Assembly (NCBI GenBank): GCA_019022495.1
Contig: JAFEKR010000007.1
Span: 1,240,001 to 1,304,000, forward strand
Source: Epichloe hybrida
Lineage: Eukaryota; Ascomycota; Sordariomycetes; Hypocreales; Clavicipitaceae
Reading direction: 5' to 3'
Length of the DNA: 64,000 nt
The notes beneath the pieces were generated by a model. It was not told where the DNA came from. It made no database searches and saw only the letters and a program-made list of their open reading frames with translations. Numbering within the stretch: position 1 is the stretch's first letter; each line of letters opens with the position of its first letter. Below, piece after piece: positions 10,660 through 20,534 of this stretch. Both the position numbers and the translations under genes were made by a program.

Positions 10660-13043
10660 TACAAGTCCTTAGAGGGGACAACAAAACGGAGGGGAATTCG
10701 AAAACAGAAAGAAGAGCAGAAGAAGATTTTTGTGTCAAGGTGAAGCAAGAGAACTTCGATGACAAAGAAGCGGGCAGCAATACAATTCGGGCAGGGATGC
10801 CAAATCTAGAGGCGTGGATTGGCCAAGTCGAACTTGTTTGAACAATGAATCTTGGGGGGATTTTTTTCTTCTCGTTTTGGAACCAAACGTACCATTAGAT
10901 TCATGGTTCTTGTTCATATATATTCTTTTTTTTTGTCAAATCTACTGTAGTTAGGAGCAACGCATTCCTGTCGCTGCGCCGCCAACGAGGTTGATCAATA
11001 CGGACCATTTGACGAGTGCATGTGGTGGGTGAGACACCCTGGATCCACCTTGACTCAAAAAGAACATTCCAATGCTGCGTGTTTAGCAGGCGAAACTTGG
11101 TGATCAGGAAGCAGTAATGTGAAATCTAATTCCCGAGTTGCTTATGGACTGGGTGGGATCAAGAGCATGAATCTCCCACGGGAGCAGTGTCGCCGTTGTG
11201 AGCATGTCAGGCTCCGATCTCTGGCATTGGCAGATTCAAGAGAAAGAAATGGTAGACATGGTTCAATTGTCTCCGTATCTGAGACAGAGCTAAGCCGGCC
11301 ACTACAGACTCACAGAGACCGATAGGGGTGATCCAAATAAGCCCCCGAAGCATTGGCTCATGACGCAACCTGAGATCATTGACCTGCCACTGCCAAATTC
11401 ACTCATACACGCGGCACCAATGCTGATTACTGATTATGTTGAGCATTATATGCTCTTTTAGCACAGCTACTATTAGGGGTGCGCGCTCCGTTTTTGGCCT
11501 AGTTAGCCTAGCTGTTGTCAGATTACATCAACCGTGTATGACAAGCTGTAAACGGAGTAAAAGGCTCAACACATTTATGATGCCATTGAGGCCTTCCCCG
11601 AGACCTACAAGATCATCCCGACAAAGCGGTACGGTCGCTTATCAATGTTTGCTTCCGAGTTACGAAAGGTGTTGGCGTTGATGCCGCCGAGAGAGCCTTT
11701 CTAGAAGAGGATGCTGCCCTCAGGAATTAACTGGGCTCAAGGTTCATTGTTCCCTACCTCGGTGATATGCGACGCCCAGAGCGTTTCATCATAAAATCTT
11801 TGACCATACTTGTGTGTCGCAGAGGAATCCGAGCGAGCAGCTATGGTCTAGAAGTTGACAGGATTGCTGTACGGAAAGGCTCTCCCGACCAAGGAGGTCC
11901 CAAGCGTGAGAAGAAGGCTGCAGGCATCTAGGCCTTATTCTCGTCTCCTGAATGCGTCTCTGGATGCGCCGATCGACACGGCAGCCTGCGTTTAAAAATA
12001 GTTATGCCATAGTTGGACTATAATTTAGACTTATATAATAGAAAGATGGAAGGTTATTAGCATTAGACGCTAATATAGCCCTAACCTCTAGTGATAGCCG
12101 TGTGCAGCGAGCGCTACTTGACATGACGGAGTAGGGAAGAGCGGTGCGTCCCACGCTATCCTAATAATTCATGTGAATATCTTGTTCTAGGAGCTAACGT
12201 AGGCTAACTTTGTCTAAACTTCGTGCAGCCTAAAGCAGGCTGCTTAAAGAGACCTTTCAAAAGAAGAGGAAGTGAAGGCAGGGTTACTAGGATCGCACGA
12301 GCACAAGTTGCACAAAATTCGGCTGCATAAGTGAAGAGAGGATATTTTTGAAACGATGTAAGTCATTATATGGGCTTATGAATCCACAGTCAAAGATAGA
12401 CAGCCCTAGGTATGTGACACAGCGCAAAGCCAAGTCTAGGTTATCTACGGTCCGTAGAGGATTACACTTTAGCAAGATCTTTCCAGGGTACTTCTTGTCG
12501 TAAAACGGATCAATCCGAAGCTCTCCGTTTCTCTATTAATGGCCACTAGTCCAGGGCTACTTGGAGCTCTTGCACGATTAGTATCTGCAACAAAAGTGCA
12601 TGTTCACAGCAAAAGCGCCCTGTTGGCCAAACGGGTCACTAATAAACGCGCATATCGCGTTTCTTGAAGGACGGCCAAAAACGGCCCTAATAATAGTAGC
12701 TGCGATCAACGAGCATAGATAAGCTAGCTCAGTCAACTGTTACGGGACACTCAGCAACTTCCAGCGATAAAAATGGCTAGCGCGTCCCTTATTATGCGTA
12801 ATTTTTTGCGCCCGGATCATGCACGCGCAGAGTTTATGTGGCTTCCTGGACCACACGCTGAGAAGCATTCGGATAGAGGGCAAGACACCGGACACTGCTT
12901 GCTTATTGCCGGCTCTGAATCATCCTCGATCGTTGTCGCAAACTACCTATATTCCGAAACTCAAAGTGGAGAGCTCTCTTACACTTAGTAACTAGTGGCT
13001 ATGTGCTCTGGCAGCACCATCTTCCAAGGCTTCCGTATCCTTA
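10660..13043. other. Gene-poor region with degraded open-frame fragments
   Basis: About 2.4 kb with frequent stops. Short plus-strand fragments around 11560-11700 and 11767-11931 read like pieces of a broken gene (for example AIEAFPETYK and the end KREKKAAGI), but I cannot name a family. A minus-strand fragment at 12287-12475 is also open but unrecognised. The rest is AT-rich with many TAA/TTA words. Probably decayed accessory DNA. Confidence 0.5.
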
Positions 13044-13793
13044 TCATATCATTATACCTGAGATGTCGCGGTACTCATCATGGCTGTGTTCTTCCTGTGC
13101 GGCATGCTTCGCGGCCCGATCCGCCACCTCGTTGAATGCTCTCGGAATGGTCCAGAATTGGATTTTCAGACCCCAATAATCCCATCGTTCCACCTCCCCG
13201 AGGAGCATCTCCCACAGATCCTTATTCTTCACCGCTCCAGTTGACGTCCTCCATCCGTTACGTAGCCAAGTCCGAGTCCATTGAGTGGCACCTTTGGCCA
13301 CGTACTCGGAGTCAGTTGCGAGTACTAGTGCCTTGAATCCTTCGCCTGTCCAGTGTCGAAAACGAAGGGCGGCGAGTATAGCACGTAGCTCAGCTCTGTT
13401 GCTTGTTTGATCGGACGGGTCCCCAAATGGCCCTTTGTTCTCAAGCCGGCCTGATACGTGCACGTGCCCATCCCTGGTTGGCTTGAGGACGAATGCCCAT
13501 CCTGCCCTCGCGTTGGCCTGCCCATTGTACAGACAGGCGCCATCTGCATATATCAACATTTGCTGCGAGTCATCATGGCGTATGTATCGAGTCGCCGGTA
13601 TCGAAGCACGATGGCAGGTGCCTGGTGGGAACAGCACATCAGGGGTGGCATCCACGGCCGGTGGAACGAACATGGTGGGGAAAACGCGTCCTATGCCTTT
13701 CCTGATGCCAAACTTGTAGCCCTGCCTATCTTGTGAGCTACAGACCATGTGTACATTGGGAAGGTTATCGAATTCCTGCTGTGAAGGCATCAT
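13044..13793 (-). CDS. RNase H-fold protein (ribonuclease H1-like)
   Basis: Would cleave the RNA strand of RNA:DNA hybrids with two metal ions. The single frame from Met at 13793 to TGA at 13044 encodes 249 residues. The domain fills the C-terminal two thirds. It shows YADGAC (first Asp), SNRAELRAILAAL (Glu), LATDSEYV (Asp) and VADRAAKHA (last Asp), so all four acidic positions are present. There is no reverse transcriptase or integrase next to it, so it reads as a free-standing cellular-type RNase H rather than a retroelement piece. The frame stays open upstream of the Met to an acceptor-like TAACAG near 13890, giving sensible residues (WLDHFGNYFLPHD). A 5' exon may therefore be missing or unrecognised. 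Confidence 0.82.
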   Translation of the reverse strand: MMPSQQEFDNLPNVHMVCSSQDRQGYKFGIRKGIGRVFPTMFVPPAVDATPDVLFPPGTCHRASIPATRYIRHDDSQQMLIYADGACLYNGQANARAGWAFVLKPTRDGHVHVSGRLENKGPFGDPSDQTSNRAELRAILAALRFRHWTGEGFKALVLATDSEYVAKGATQWTRTWLRNGWRTSTGAVKNKDLWEMLLGEVERWDYWGLKIQFWTIPRAFNEVADRAAKHAAQEEHSHDEYRDISGIMI

Positions 13794-14223
13794 GTAGTCT
13801 AAGCGATGAGGCGGAGGTCTGAATTGAGATTTGTCATGAGGCAGGAAATAGTTGCCAAAATGGTCAAGCCATAAATTAAGGGGTCTTAAATCCTGTTAGA
13901 TATTGTAACCTCACATCTTAGGCATCACTTTCCTCGCTAAGCTAGATTGCTTTATCAGGGAAGGGAGCTATACGTACTCCGCAGCAGCTTCCCGCTTTCC
14001 CTCTATTAAAATATTAAAATAAGGCCATGACATCTCTTCTTATTAGTCAGACCCGAAATACTCTTCGGCGACTGGTTAAGAAAAAAATTTCTGCCTGTCT
14101 TACTTTTAAGGGGGGCAGGAGGAGGTGAGCCCGCTGCAGGGGCAAGCTGCCGCAGCCAGCCCCTGACAGGGGCCCCGGAGGGAATAGAAGAGCTCAAACG
14201 TCTGAAAATAATTGAATTTAATA

Positions 14224-14251
14224 ATGCGCAGTATTAATGATGCGCAGTATT
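14224..14251 (+). repeat. Short tandem direct repeat (ATGCGCAGTATT, two copies)
   Basis: Two exact 12-bp copies are separated by four to five bases in an AT-rich gap. They are followed by a (GTG)n microsatellite at 14278-14297. Confidence 0.75.
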
Positions 14252-15373
14252 GGCAATTAATTCGCCATCGCAGATGCGTGGTGGTGGTGGTGGTGTTGTG
14301 GTTGAATTGTTGTTGTCAAGATCTCACGATATCTTGCAAAGACTTGCGGAACATTGCTTACTTTCTAAGGGTTCTTAACGCGCGCTAACGAGAGATAGAA
14401 ACGATTCACGCCATGTAATGGCTAGGATGACATCTCGGCAGAGCTAGTGGAGGAGGAAAGTAAAAGGAATTGTTATTGTCATAATAGCCATGTATGGATT
14501 TGTGTTATAGCTAGCTGTTGAGGATATTCACAGCCTCACATCGCAGCCTCAAATTTGAGGCATCACTCTCATCATCCACTCTTCGTTTGGCGATGCATCT
14601 TCCCGCATCGCGTCTGCTATCGTGTTTCATCGTAGGATTCGTTTGAAGACCTAGAATCACTCGTTGATAGATATGAAGCTTATAATAGCTTCCCTTTCTC
14701 TTTTGCTAGATTCGGGCTTTCCTAGATAGCAATTCTACATCATCTCTTTCCATCGCTCTTTGCCACTACCAAGTCCCTCAACAATAAATAGGCCACACTA
14801 CGTAGTACGGAGTAATGGTAGAACTTGTCATTGCAAAAAAAAACGGAAGTGGAGAATCATAGCTGCTTTGATAGTTTATCCATGTCATTCTTACTGATGA
14901 ACAGCCCGCCCGCCTGCGAAATCGTTACGGTCAAGTGCAGGGTGGTGGTTTTCAGTCAGGCTTGGATGGGGCGCCCGTGAAGAAAGAAAACAAAGGCAAG
15001 GAATGAAGCAATGTTCATGGATTTTTACTGGGATCACTTGGTATCGAATATGGTGCCAGCCCTGGGAACAGAGAGCGGGCGGTGAGCCAAGCTCTTCACA
15101 GCACCAAGATAAGATTTTCACACCAGACATCTCAGGCCGATTGGCAGGGCGGCAGAATTTCCGCTTTTTTTTTTCTTGGGTGGATGCGGGTGCCATCGTC
15201 AATTCCCAATTGACAACCAACCTACCTCCAAGGCTCTAGAACCGTCCTCAAGCAACTTCAATCTCGCTTCTTCGTGCATGAGATCAAGGTAAGGTCAATT
15301 GATGACCGGCGAACCGGCGACCCGGCACCTTCAACTGCGGCCCCGCGGCGATGACTCCAGTCTCCTCCATTTC

Positions 15374-15396
15374 TTTTTTTTTTTTTTTTTTTTTTT
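15374..15396. repeat. T23 homopolymer upstream of the La gene
   Basis: Pure T run about 175 bases before the La start codon, in the presumed promoter or 5' leader. Confidence 0.85.
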
Positions 15397-15571
15397 CATG
15401 CGCGCGCCGTCTCTGACCCCGCCACTTTTCTTCTCCCAGCTCTTCTCTGCTTTCTTTGACATTGTGAGCTCGCGCATGTTACTGACATTTTGTACTGAAT
15501 TCAGAATATAATAGCGTTTTTATCCTTGCATCGTTCTGAAATCAGACTTTTCCTTCTCCAAGCCGACCAAA

Positions 15572-16995
15572 ATGAGCGAGGCGGAGGCTACCACCAAGCC
15601 CACCGAGGCCGCTCCTACGCAGGACCAGGCCGCTGCTCCTACCGCTGACGCTGAAGCTGCTCCTGAGGCTGAAGCTGCTTCTGAGGCTGACGCTGCCGCT
15701 GCCGCTGAAGCTGAAGAGACTTCTACCACGATCAAGACTACTGCTAAGATCGATGACGAGAATGTCGACAAGAAGAAGAAGAACAACAAGTTCGATCCCA
15801 GTGTTCGAGAGGTGACGGATGACCCCGTTGCTATTCGCAAGCAGGTAAGTCAGCCCGCACTCAGCCCAGTTTCTTCCTGCCTGATTGCTCCTAGCCCTGG
15901 AAACCGGCTTCTATTCCTCAAGATTGAGCTCTTCCTCTGTGAAAACCCCCACTAACTGAGAACACCGCGTCAGGTCGAATTCTACTTTGGCGACTGGAAC
16001 TTCCCCCAGGACAAGTTCATGTGGGAATCATGCGGCGGATCAGAAAACAAGCCCATACCCATCTCCACAATCCACTCTTTCAAACGCATGCGCACCTTCC
16101 AGCCCTATAGCGCCGTCGTCGCCGCCCTCCGAGACAGCAAGGTGCTCGAAGTTTCGGGCGAAGAAGGGTCCGAGTTGATCAAGCACAAGACCCCCTACAA
16201 GCCCATGTCTGAGGGCACAGCCAAGTTGGAGGCTTCCTCCATCTACGCCAAGGGCTTCGGTGAGGAGAACCCCGACACGCAGTTCGATTTGGAGAGCTTC
16301 TTCGCTCAGTTCGGCGAGGTCAAGGGCTTGAAACTGCGCCGCACAAACAACGGCCTGTTCAAGGGTTCCGTGTTTGTCACGTTTGCGGATGAGGAAACGG
16401 CCAAGAAGTTCATTGCTGCCGAACCCAAGCCCACCTGGAAGGGCAACGACTTGAAGATCATGTCCAAGAAGGAGTACTGCGACGAGAAGAGCGAGTTGAT
16501 CCGCCAGGGTAAGATTGAGCCCAGCGCTCCTCAGCCGCGCAAATTCTACGAAGGCAAGGAATCTGGCGCCAAGTTCAAGGGGCGCAACAACCGAGATCAG
16601 GGGGACTGGAAGAAGAGGCGCGAGCAGGACCAGAAGAGCGGATTCCGGGGTGGTCGCGGGAGACGAGGCGGCCGTGGTGGCCGAGGTGGCCGAGGAAGAG
16701 GCGGTGGTCGTGGAGGTCGCGAGAACGGTGACCACACGGACAAGACCTACGAGAGGTGAGTTTATTTTCTTTGCCCTCCCCCCTTGAATTATGTCCCTTC
16801 TCCTCCGACGGGTGTTGCGTACATGGACCGAAGGACGCTAACGTACCCTCTAGCGGTCCACCACCAACCATGCAGTCTACCGCTGAAGACAAGGAAAGCA
16901 ACGGCAAACGAGCTCGCGAGGAAGACGGCGGTGCGAGCGAACCCGCAGCCAAGAAGGTCGACACCAAGGAAGGATCTACTACGGAGGCGGCATGA
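15572..16995 (+). CDS. LHP1: La protein (RNA-binding chaperone of Pol III transcripts)
   Basis: La binds the UUU-OH 3' ends of nascent RNA polymerase III transcripts in the nucleus and chaperones tRNA and small RNA maturation. Three exons, 15572-15844, 15974-16755 and 16854-16995, give 1197 nt and 398 residues. An acidic Ala/Glu/Asp-rich N-terminus leads into the La motif (about residues 70-150: KQVEFYFGDWNFPQDKF, with intron 1 inside it). An RRM follows (about 175-255: SSIYAKGF, then GSVFVTF). Next come a basic stretch and an RGG/RG-rich tail (about 315-345), then a KR-rich end that probably includes the nuclear signal. The donors are GTAAGT and GTGAGT, and the second intron has a perfect GCTAAC branch site near 16838. 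The RG-rich tail exceeds that of yeast Lhp1. Confidence 0.93.
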
Positions 16996-17476
16996 AGAGG
17001 ATTTGGTAATGTCCCAAACACATGACATTGATACCTAAGGGAGAGGGCGAACAACAGACAGAAAAGGCGTCAGAGGTTGTGTATCAGTATGTGAATTGTT
17101 GAGGCGTTTTGACTACTGACTACTAGGTTCGAGCATGGAAAGACCAGCGGAGGATTAATCCTACCTGTCGGATTCGAGATACGAGCCACATGTCATACCA
17201 TGGGCTTGCATGTCAGCATTTGATGATTCGTAGCAATGTATGAATCGACGTGTCGATGGACGCGAGGCTAAATTGGATTTTGAATCATGCGTCCACCACC
17301 CTGAACTGAATATCGCAATTGCCCAGGTGAACTGTGATCAAGTATTGGCACCAAGCTAGGCAGATATCCTTTGTTACGGGTCCTTCCTCCTGCAGGAGAC
17401 GTACCGGCGCCATGACTTGTTGCTTCGAAGGGGGACCAAAAGTATTGTGTCGTGTTACCCCCGTTTTCGAAAACAT
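16996..17476. other. Convergent 3' intergenic region La/IMPase
   Basis: 480 bases between two convergent genes. No open frame of note and nothing else seen. Confidence 0.6.
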
Positions 17477-18583
17477 CTACGTAGAATAGTCCATCTTCCT
17501 GTCCCCAACAACGGCCCAGAACTCGTCGACCAACTCCTTCTGGCCCTCGGGCGCCCCCCTCACAGCCAAGTACACGCGCGACTCCAGCTCGGGATGCCAA
17601 TCGCCGGGATTGCCGCTGACCATGAGGCCGCCCGCCTCCTCGAGGATGCACCAGCCGGCGCAGACGTCCCACGCCCAGCAACCCCCCTCCCAGTAGGCGT
17701 CCATCTGGCCGGCCGCCACGGCCGCCATGTTGAGCGCGGCAGAGCCCAGGGACCGCAGCGAGTGCACCATGGAGCCCCCCGTTTCCCGGCTGGCGGCCAG
17801 CGTCCTGAACACGTCCGTCTTGCGCTCGAAGTTGGGGCCGTCCCGCCCGGAGCCCCATTCCACGGCCACGAGGCAAGTGCCCAGGCCGTGGAGCGGACGG
17901 GGCCGCCTTGCGAGGGGGAGCGGAACGGCTGCGCTGCCCTTGATCCGCGTCATGTGCGCGCCCTTGCCCTTGATGGCCGTGAACAGCACGTCCTGCCAGG
18001 GGTTGTAGATGACGCCGACGGCCGGCGCTCGCCCGATTGCCAGGCCGAGCGAGACGCAGGCGTTGGGAAAGCCGTGGATGAAGTTGGTCGTGCCTGTCCG
18101 TTGTTGCTTTCTTGTTCAGTATGTGATGTAGGACGGAAACGTTGCTCCCCCCTCTTTTTCGCTGCCTATACATGGATGAAGAATGAAGGGGGGCCGCAGC
18201 TCGTACCGTCGATGGGGTCAACTACAAAGGTTGGCTCGGGACCAAGCCTCATGCCGGGTTGGTACGTCTCCTCGCCCATGAAGGAGACGGATGGGAACGA
18301 CGTCGATAGCCGCGTCGATACCATCTTTTCCACGGCTCGATCCGCCTCGGTGACGATGTCGACGGCTGCAAAAAAAAAAAAAAAAAAAAGAAAAGGTCAT
18401 GACGATTCATGTTTCAGCCTACATCGCTCACTCTCTCTTGTGGCACAAGGTTTGAAAAGACGTACAATTGAGCTTCGTTCCCGTGTCGAGGTCGACGGGG
18501 TTCGCGGCGAGTATCATTCGGCCGGCCTCATAGGCTACCGCCACCATCTCGTCGTGCACGGCTTGGAGGTCGAGACTCGCCAT
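17477..18583 (-). CDS. Inositol monophosphatase-family phosphatase
   Basis: Mg-dependent, Li-sensitive phosphatase fold that hydrolyses myo-inositol 1-phosphate or a related sugar phosphate. Three exons, 18583-18466, 18365-18207 and 18093-17477, give 894 nt and 297 residues. Metal-binding motifs are all present: GEET (about residue 68), DPIDGTTN (about 88-95, rebuilt across intron 2) and WAWDVCAGWCILEEAGG (about 232-248). The first intron ends in T20 then GCAG, so the homopolymer acts as the polypyrimidine tract. The family also includes the QutG protein of fungal quinate clusters, but no quinate gene is nearby, so a general IMPase role is more likely. Confidence 0.92.
18370..18389. repeat. 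A20 homopolymer in the IMPase intron
   Basis: On the coding (minus) strand this is T20 directly before the GCAG splice acceptor of intron 1. Confidence 0.85.
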
Positions 18584-19228
18584 TTTTGTCGGTTGCTCTT
18601 GAGTTGTCCTTGACGTTGTGGTTTCTTGTGAGTTTTTTTGGAGGGGGTGGCGGATCTATTACTAAGGAGATACGTTTGGCGGGGGGCCCGGGGGTGACAT
18701 CGTCAAAAGGTCACCCACCCACATGATCGCTTGGCAATTGCGGGTCGATTCCGCTCGATGACGCCAAAGTCAATACGACGTAGAAATTAGTACAGTTCAG
18801 CAGGTGTAAGGTCCGGCTCTGGGTATTAAAAGACGTTGCCGCTTTTGAGTGCAAGCAATCAAGTCGTGAGTCACAGCATGACTGACCCCTGGAAGCACAT
18901 GCAAACAGTGAATTGCACTCCGTGTAATCCGCAATCCGCAATCCGTAGTCCGTATCGATTGTCAATCATCAATTTGTCCAATGGAAACGCCATCCCCTGG
19001 TTCAGATCAAAAGGCTGCCTATGTCATGGATGGAAATACAGCCTAGTAACACAAGAATTCGTCTGCTGCCTCGCCTCGTCCCTTCTTCATGAACTGTCCG
19101 TCACGCGCAATGGCCCGGACGCCGGCACGTGCCCGTGAGAATTTGATTGTTCAACGACACGCTGCTGATATACCATCCCAACATCCACCTTCATGTGAGC
19201 CTACATCGAGTTGCATCTGACCATAGTC
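18584..19228. other. Intergenic region upstream of the IMPase gene
   Basis: 645 bases holding the IMPase promoter and the 3' flank of the membrane-protein gene. It includes a cluster of near repeats of ATCCGCA/ATCCGTA (about 18925-18955). No gene seen. Confidence 0.55.
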
Positions 19229-20037
19229 TCACACGTTCTCTCTGAAAGTAGATCTTTTGTCCGTGGGGCTGCTGCCCGCACTGCCCGCACTGCCCGCACT
19301 GCCCGCACTGCCCGGGCGCTCGACTCCTTTTGAGTTGTGCTTCTTCGCAGCAGCGGTATCAATAGGTCGAGGGCTTACCCCTCGCAAACTCGAAGCAGCG
19401 TCGTCGTCGTCAAAGGGGTTCTTGCCGTGAGCTCCGCCGGTGCCACGGCCGTGACGACCATGCTCCTCGTCGTCGTACGCGGCGCCGGGCGTGGTGGCGC
19501 CAGGTGTGGCAGCGAGGCTCAGATTGTAGCTTCCGCCGCCACTGTACTCGGTAGGACCGTGTCTTCCGAGTTCCGGTTCCTCGAGATAGCCGTACCCGTC
19601 GGCCTCGTGGCCTACGCGAGCATCCCAAGCTTCATCGGGATCGAGCGGGCCGAACCCGCGGCGTCCGGCCGCGCCGCCATGAAGAGGCTGCTCATATGCA
19701 CCCGCGGCTGACCGACTGTTGTTTCGGTTCTTGACCTTGCGCACTTGGTCGTTGACCCAGCCGACGATGCCGCCCGTAGCTGGTTGCGGCGGGCCGTACG
19801 GACTTTCGTTTCGTTTCCATGGCAGGTAGGAAGAGAGACCCGGCGGTGGCAACTGTGTTTCGGGAGACCAGAAAGGAGACATTAGCATCGGCTAAGTGAG
19901 GCAGATGGAAGCGAACGGAAGAAAGGACGTACGCCTAATCTGCGCGCGCGCATCTGAGTAAAGACCATCCAGCCGACCGCCGCCGCAATCAGCAGAACGA
20001 CGATGGCGATGATGAAAACTCCAGCCGTGGAGACCAT
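19229..20037 (-). CDS. Small single-pass membrane protein, conserved fungal family of unknown function
   Basis: Two exons, 20037-19933 and 19852-19229, give 729 nt and 242 residues. The first exon encodes one strong transmembrane helix (about residues 6-28: VFIIAIVVLLIAAAVGWMVF) followed by a positively charged QMRARRLG. The rest should therefore face the cytosol. The tail has PPPGLSSYLPW, a GIVGWVNDQVRKVKNRNN basic segment, FGPLDPDEAWDARVG, an acidic DDDD patch and a C-terminal array of GSA triplets encoded by a 9-bp tandem repeat. The pattern is one I associate with a conserved filamentous-fungal protein sometimes labelled acid-phosphatase-like, but no phosphatase motif is visible. It lies upstream of nothing obviously coupled, although a true histidine phosphatase is the next gene on the same strand. 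Confidence 0.78.
19273..19316. repeat. 9-bp tandem repeat (CTGCCCGCA)n inside a coding exon
   Basis: About five copies encode the Gly-Ser-Ala triplet array at the C-terminus of the small membrane protein. The unit is a multiple of three, so copy-number changes would keep the frame. Confidence 0.85.
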
Positions 20038-20534
20038 CGTACAAAGGGCTCGTGGTGAGTTTTGCCTAGGATGCGATGCTGAGCAGTGGTGCGAGATGGG
20101 CGCTTCCGTGCGCCAGGGAGCGCAACAGGTTCGGGGGTGAAGAAGGATTGATGCAGGCGAAGGGATGTGGTGACGTAGATGTTGGGCGCAAGTGAAGTGC
20201 GACAAGATTCAAGTCGTGCCGTGCTGGGTGCTTGTTTACTTGTTGGTTTGGCGTGAGAGCGAGTTGGACACACTCCGGACCGCCGCTGAGACGTTTGATG
20301 CAGATGGGGCCAAGTGGTGCCACTAAAACATATTGACAAGGAAGCTTGCAGCCAGCCAATTGCCCATCATTTATTGTTATTAGGGCCTTGTGGCGAGTAT
20401 GTCATTTATGTGCAAGAAATTAACAACCAAGTCAAGAGGCAAAAGTGTCTTATCGTCCATAGGCGACGGCCAAGCGCAATCAATACGAATACTACCGTCT
20501 GGAAATTCACTCAAAAGGTATCATGCGCGCTTCG
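20038..20534. other. Intergenic region, promoter of the small membrane protein
   Basis: About 500 bases between two genes on the minus strand. Only short open frames; nothing else seen. Confidence 0.55.

Larger units (their letters stand above)
13794..15571. other. Intergenic region between RNase H and La genes
   Basis: 1.8 kb without a supported gene. It contains a GC-rich island (14105-14180) with a CCCCTGACAGGGG palindrome, a 12-bp direct repeat ATGCGCAGTATT (about 14224-14251), a (GTG)n tract (14278-14297) and a T23 run (15374-15396) in the presumed La promoter or leader. The part nearest the La start is pyrimidine-rich, as is common in fungal promoters. Confidence 0.6.

Noticed and set aside
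11436..11931. Possible gene in the AT-rich gap
   Set aside because: Fragments lie in different frames with stops between them and no recognisable domain; at best a relic.
17417..18613. 398-residue plus-strand open frame opposite the IMPase gene
   Set aside because: It crosses the IMPase introns and has no family features; the minus strand encodes all IMPase metal motifs.
19273..19316. Regular repeat array that could suggest CRISPR
   Set aside because: It is a simple 9-bp coding microsatellite without spacers, and the genome is fungal.
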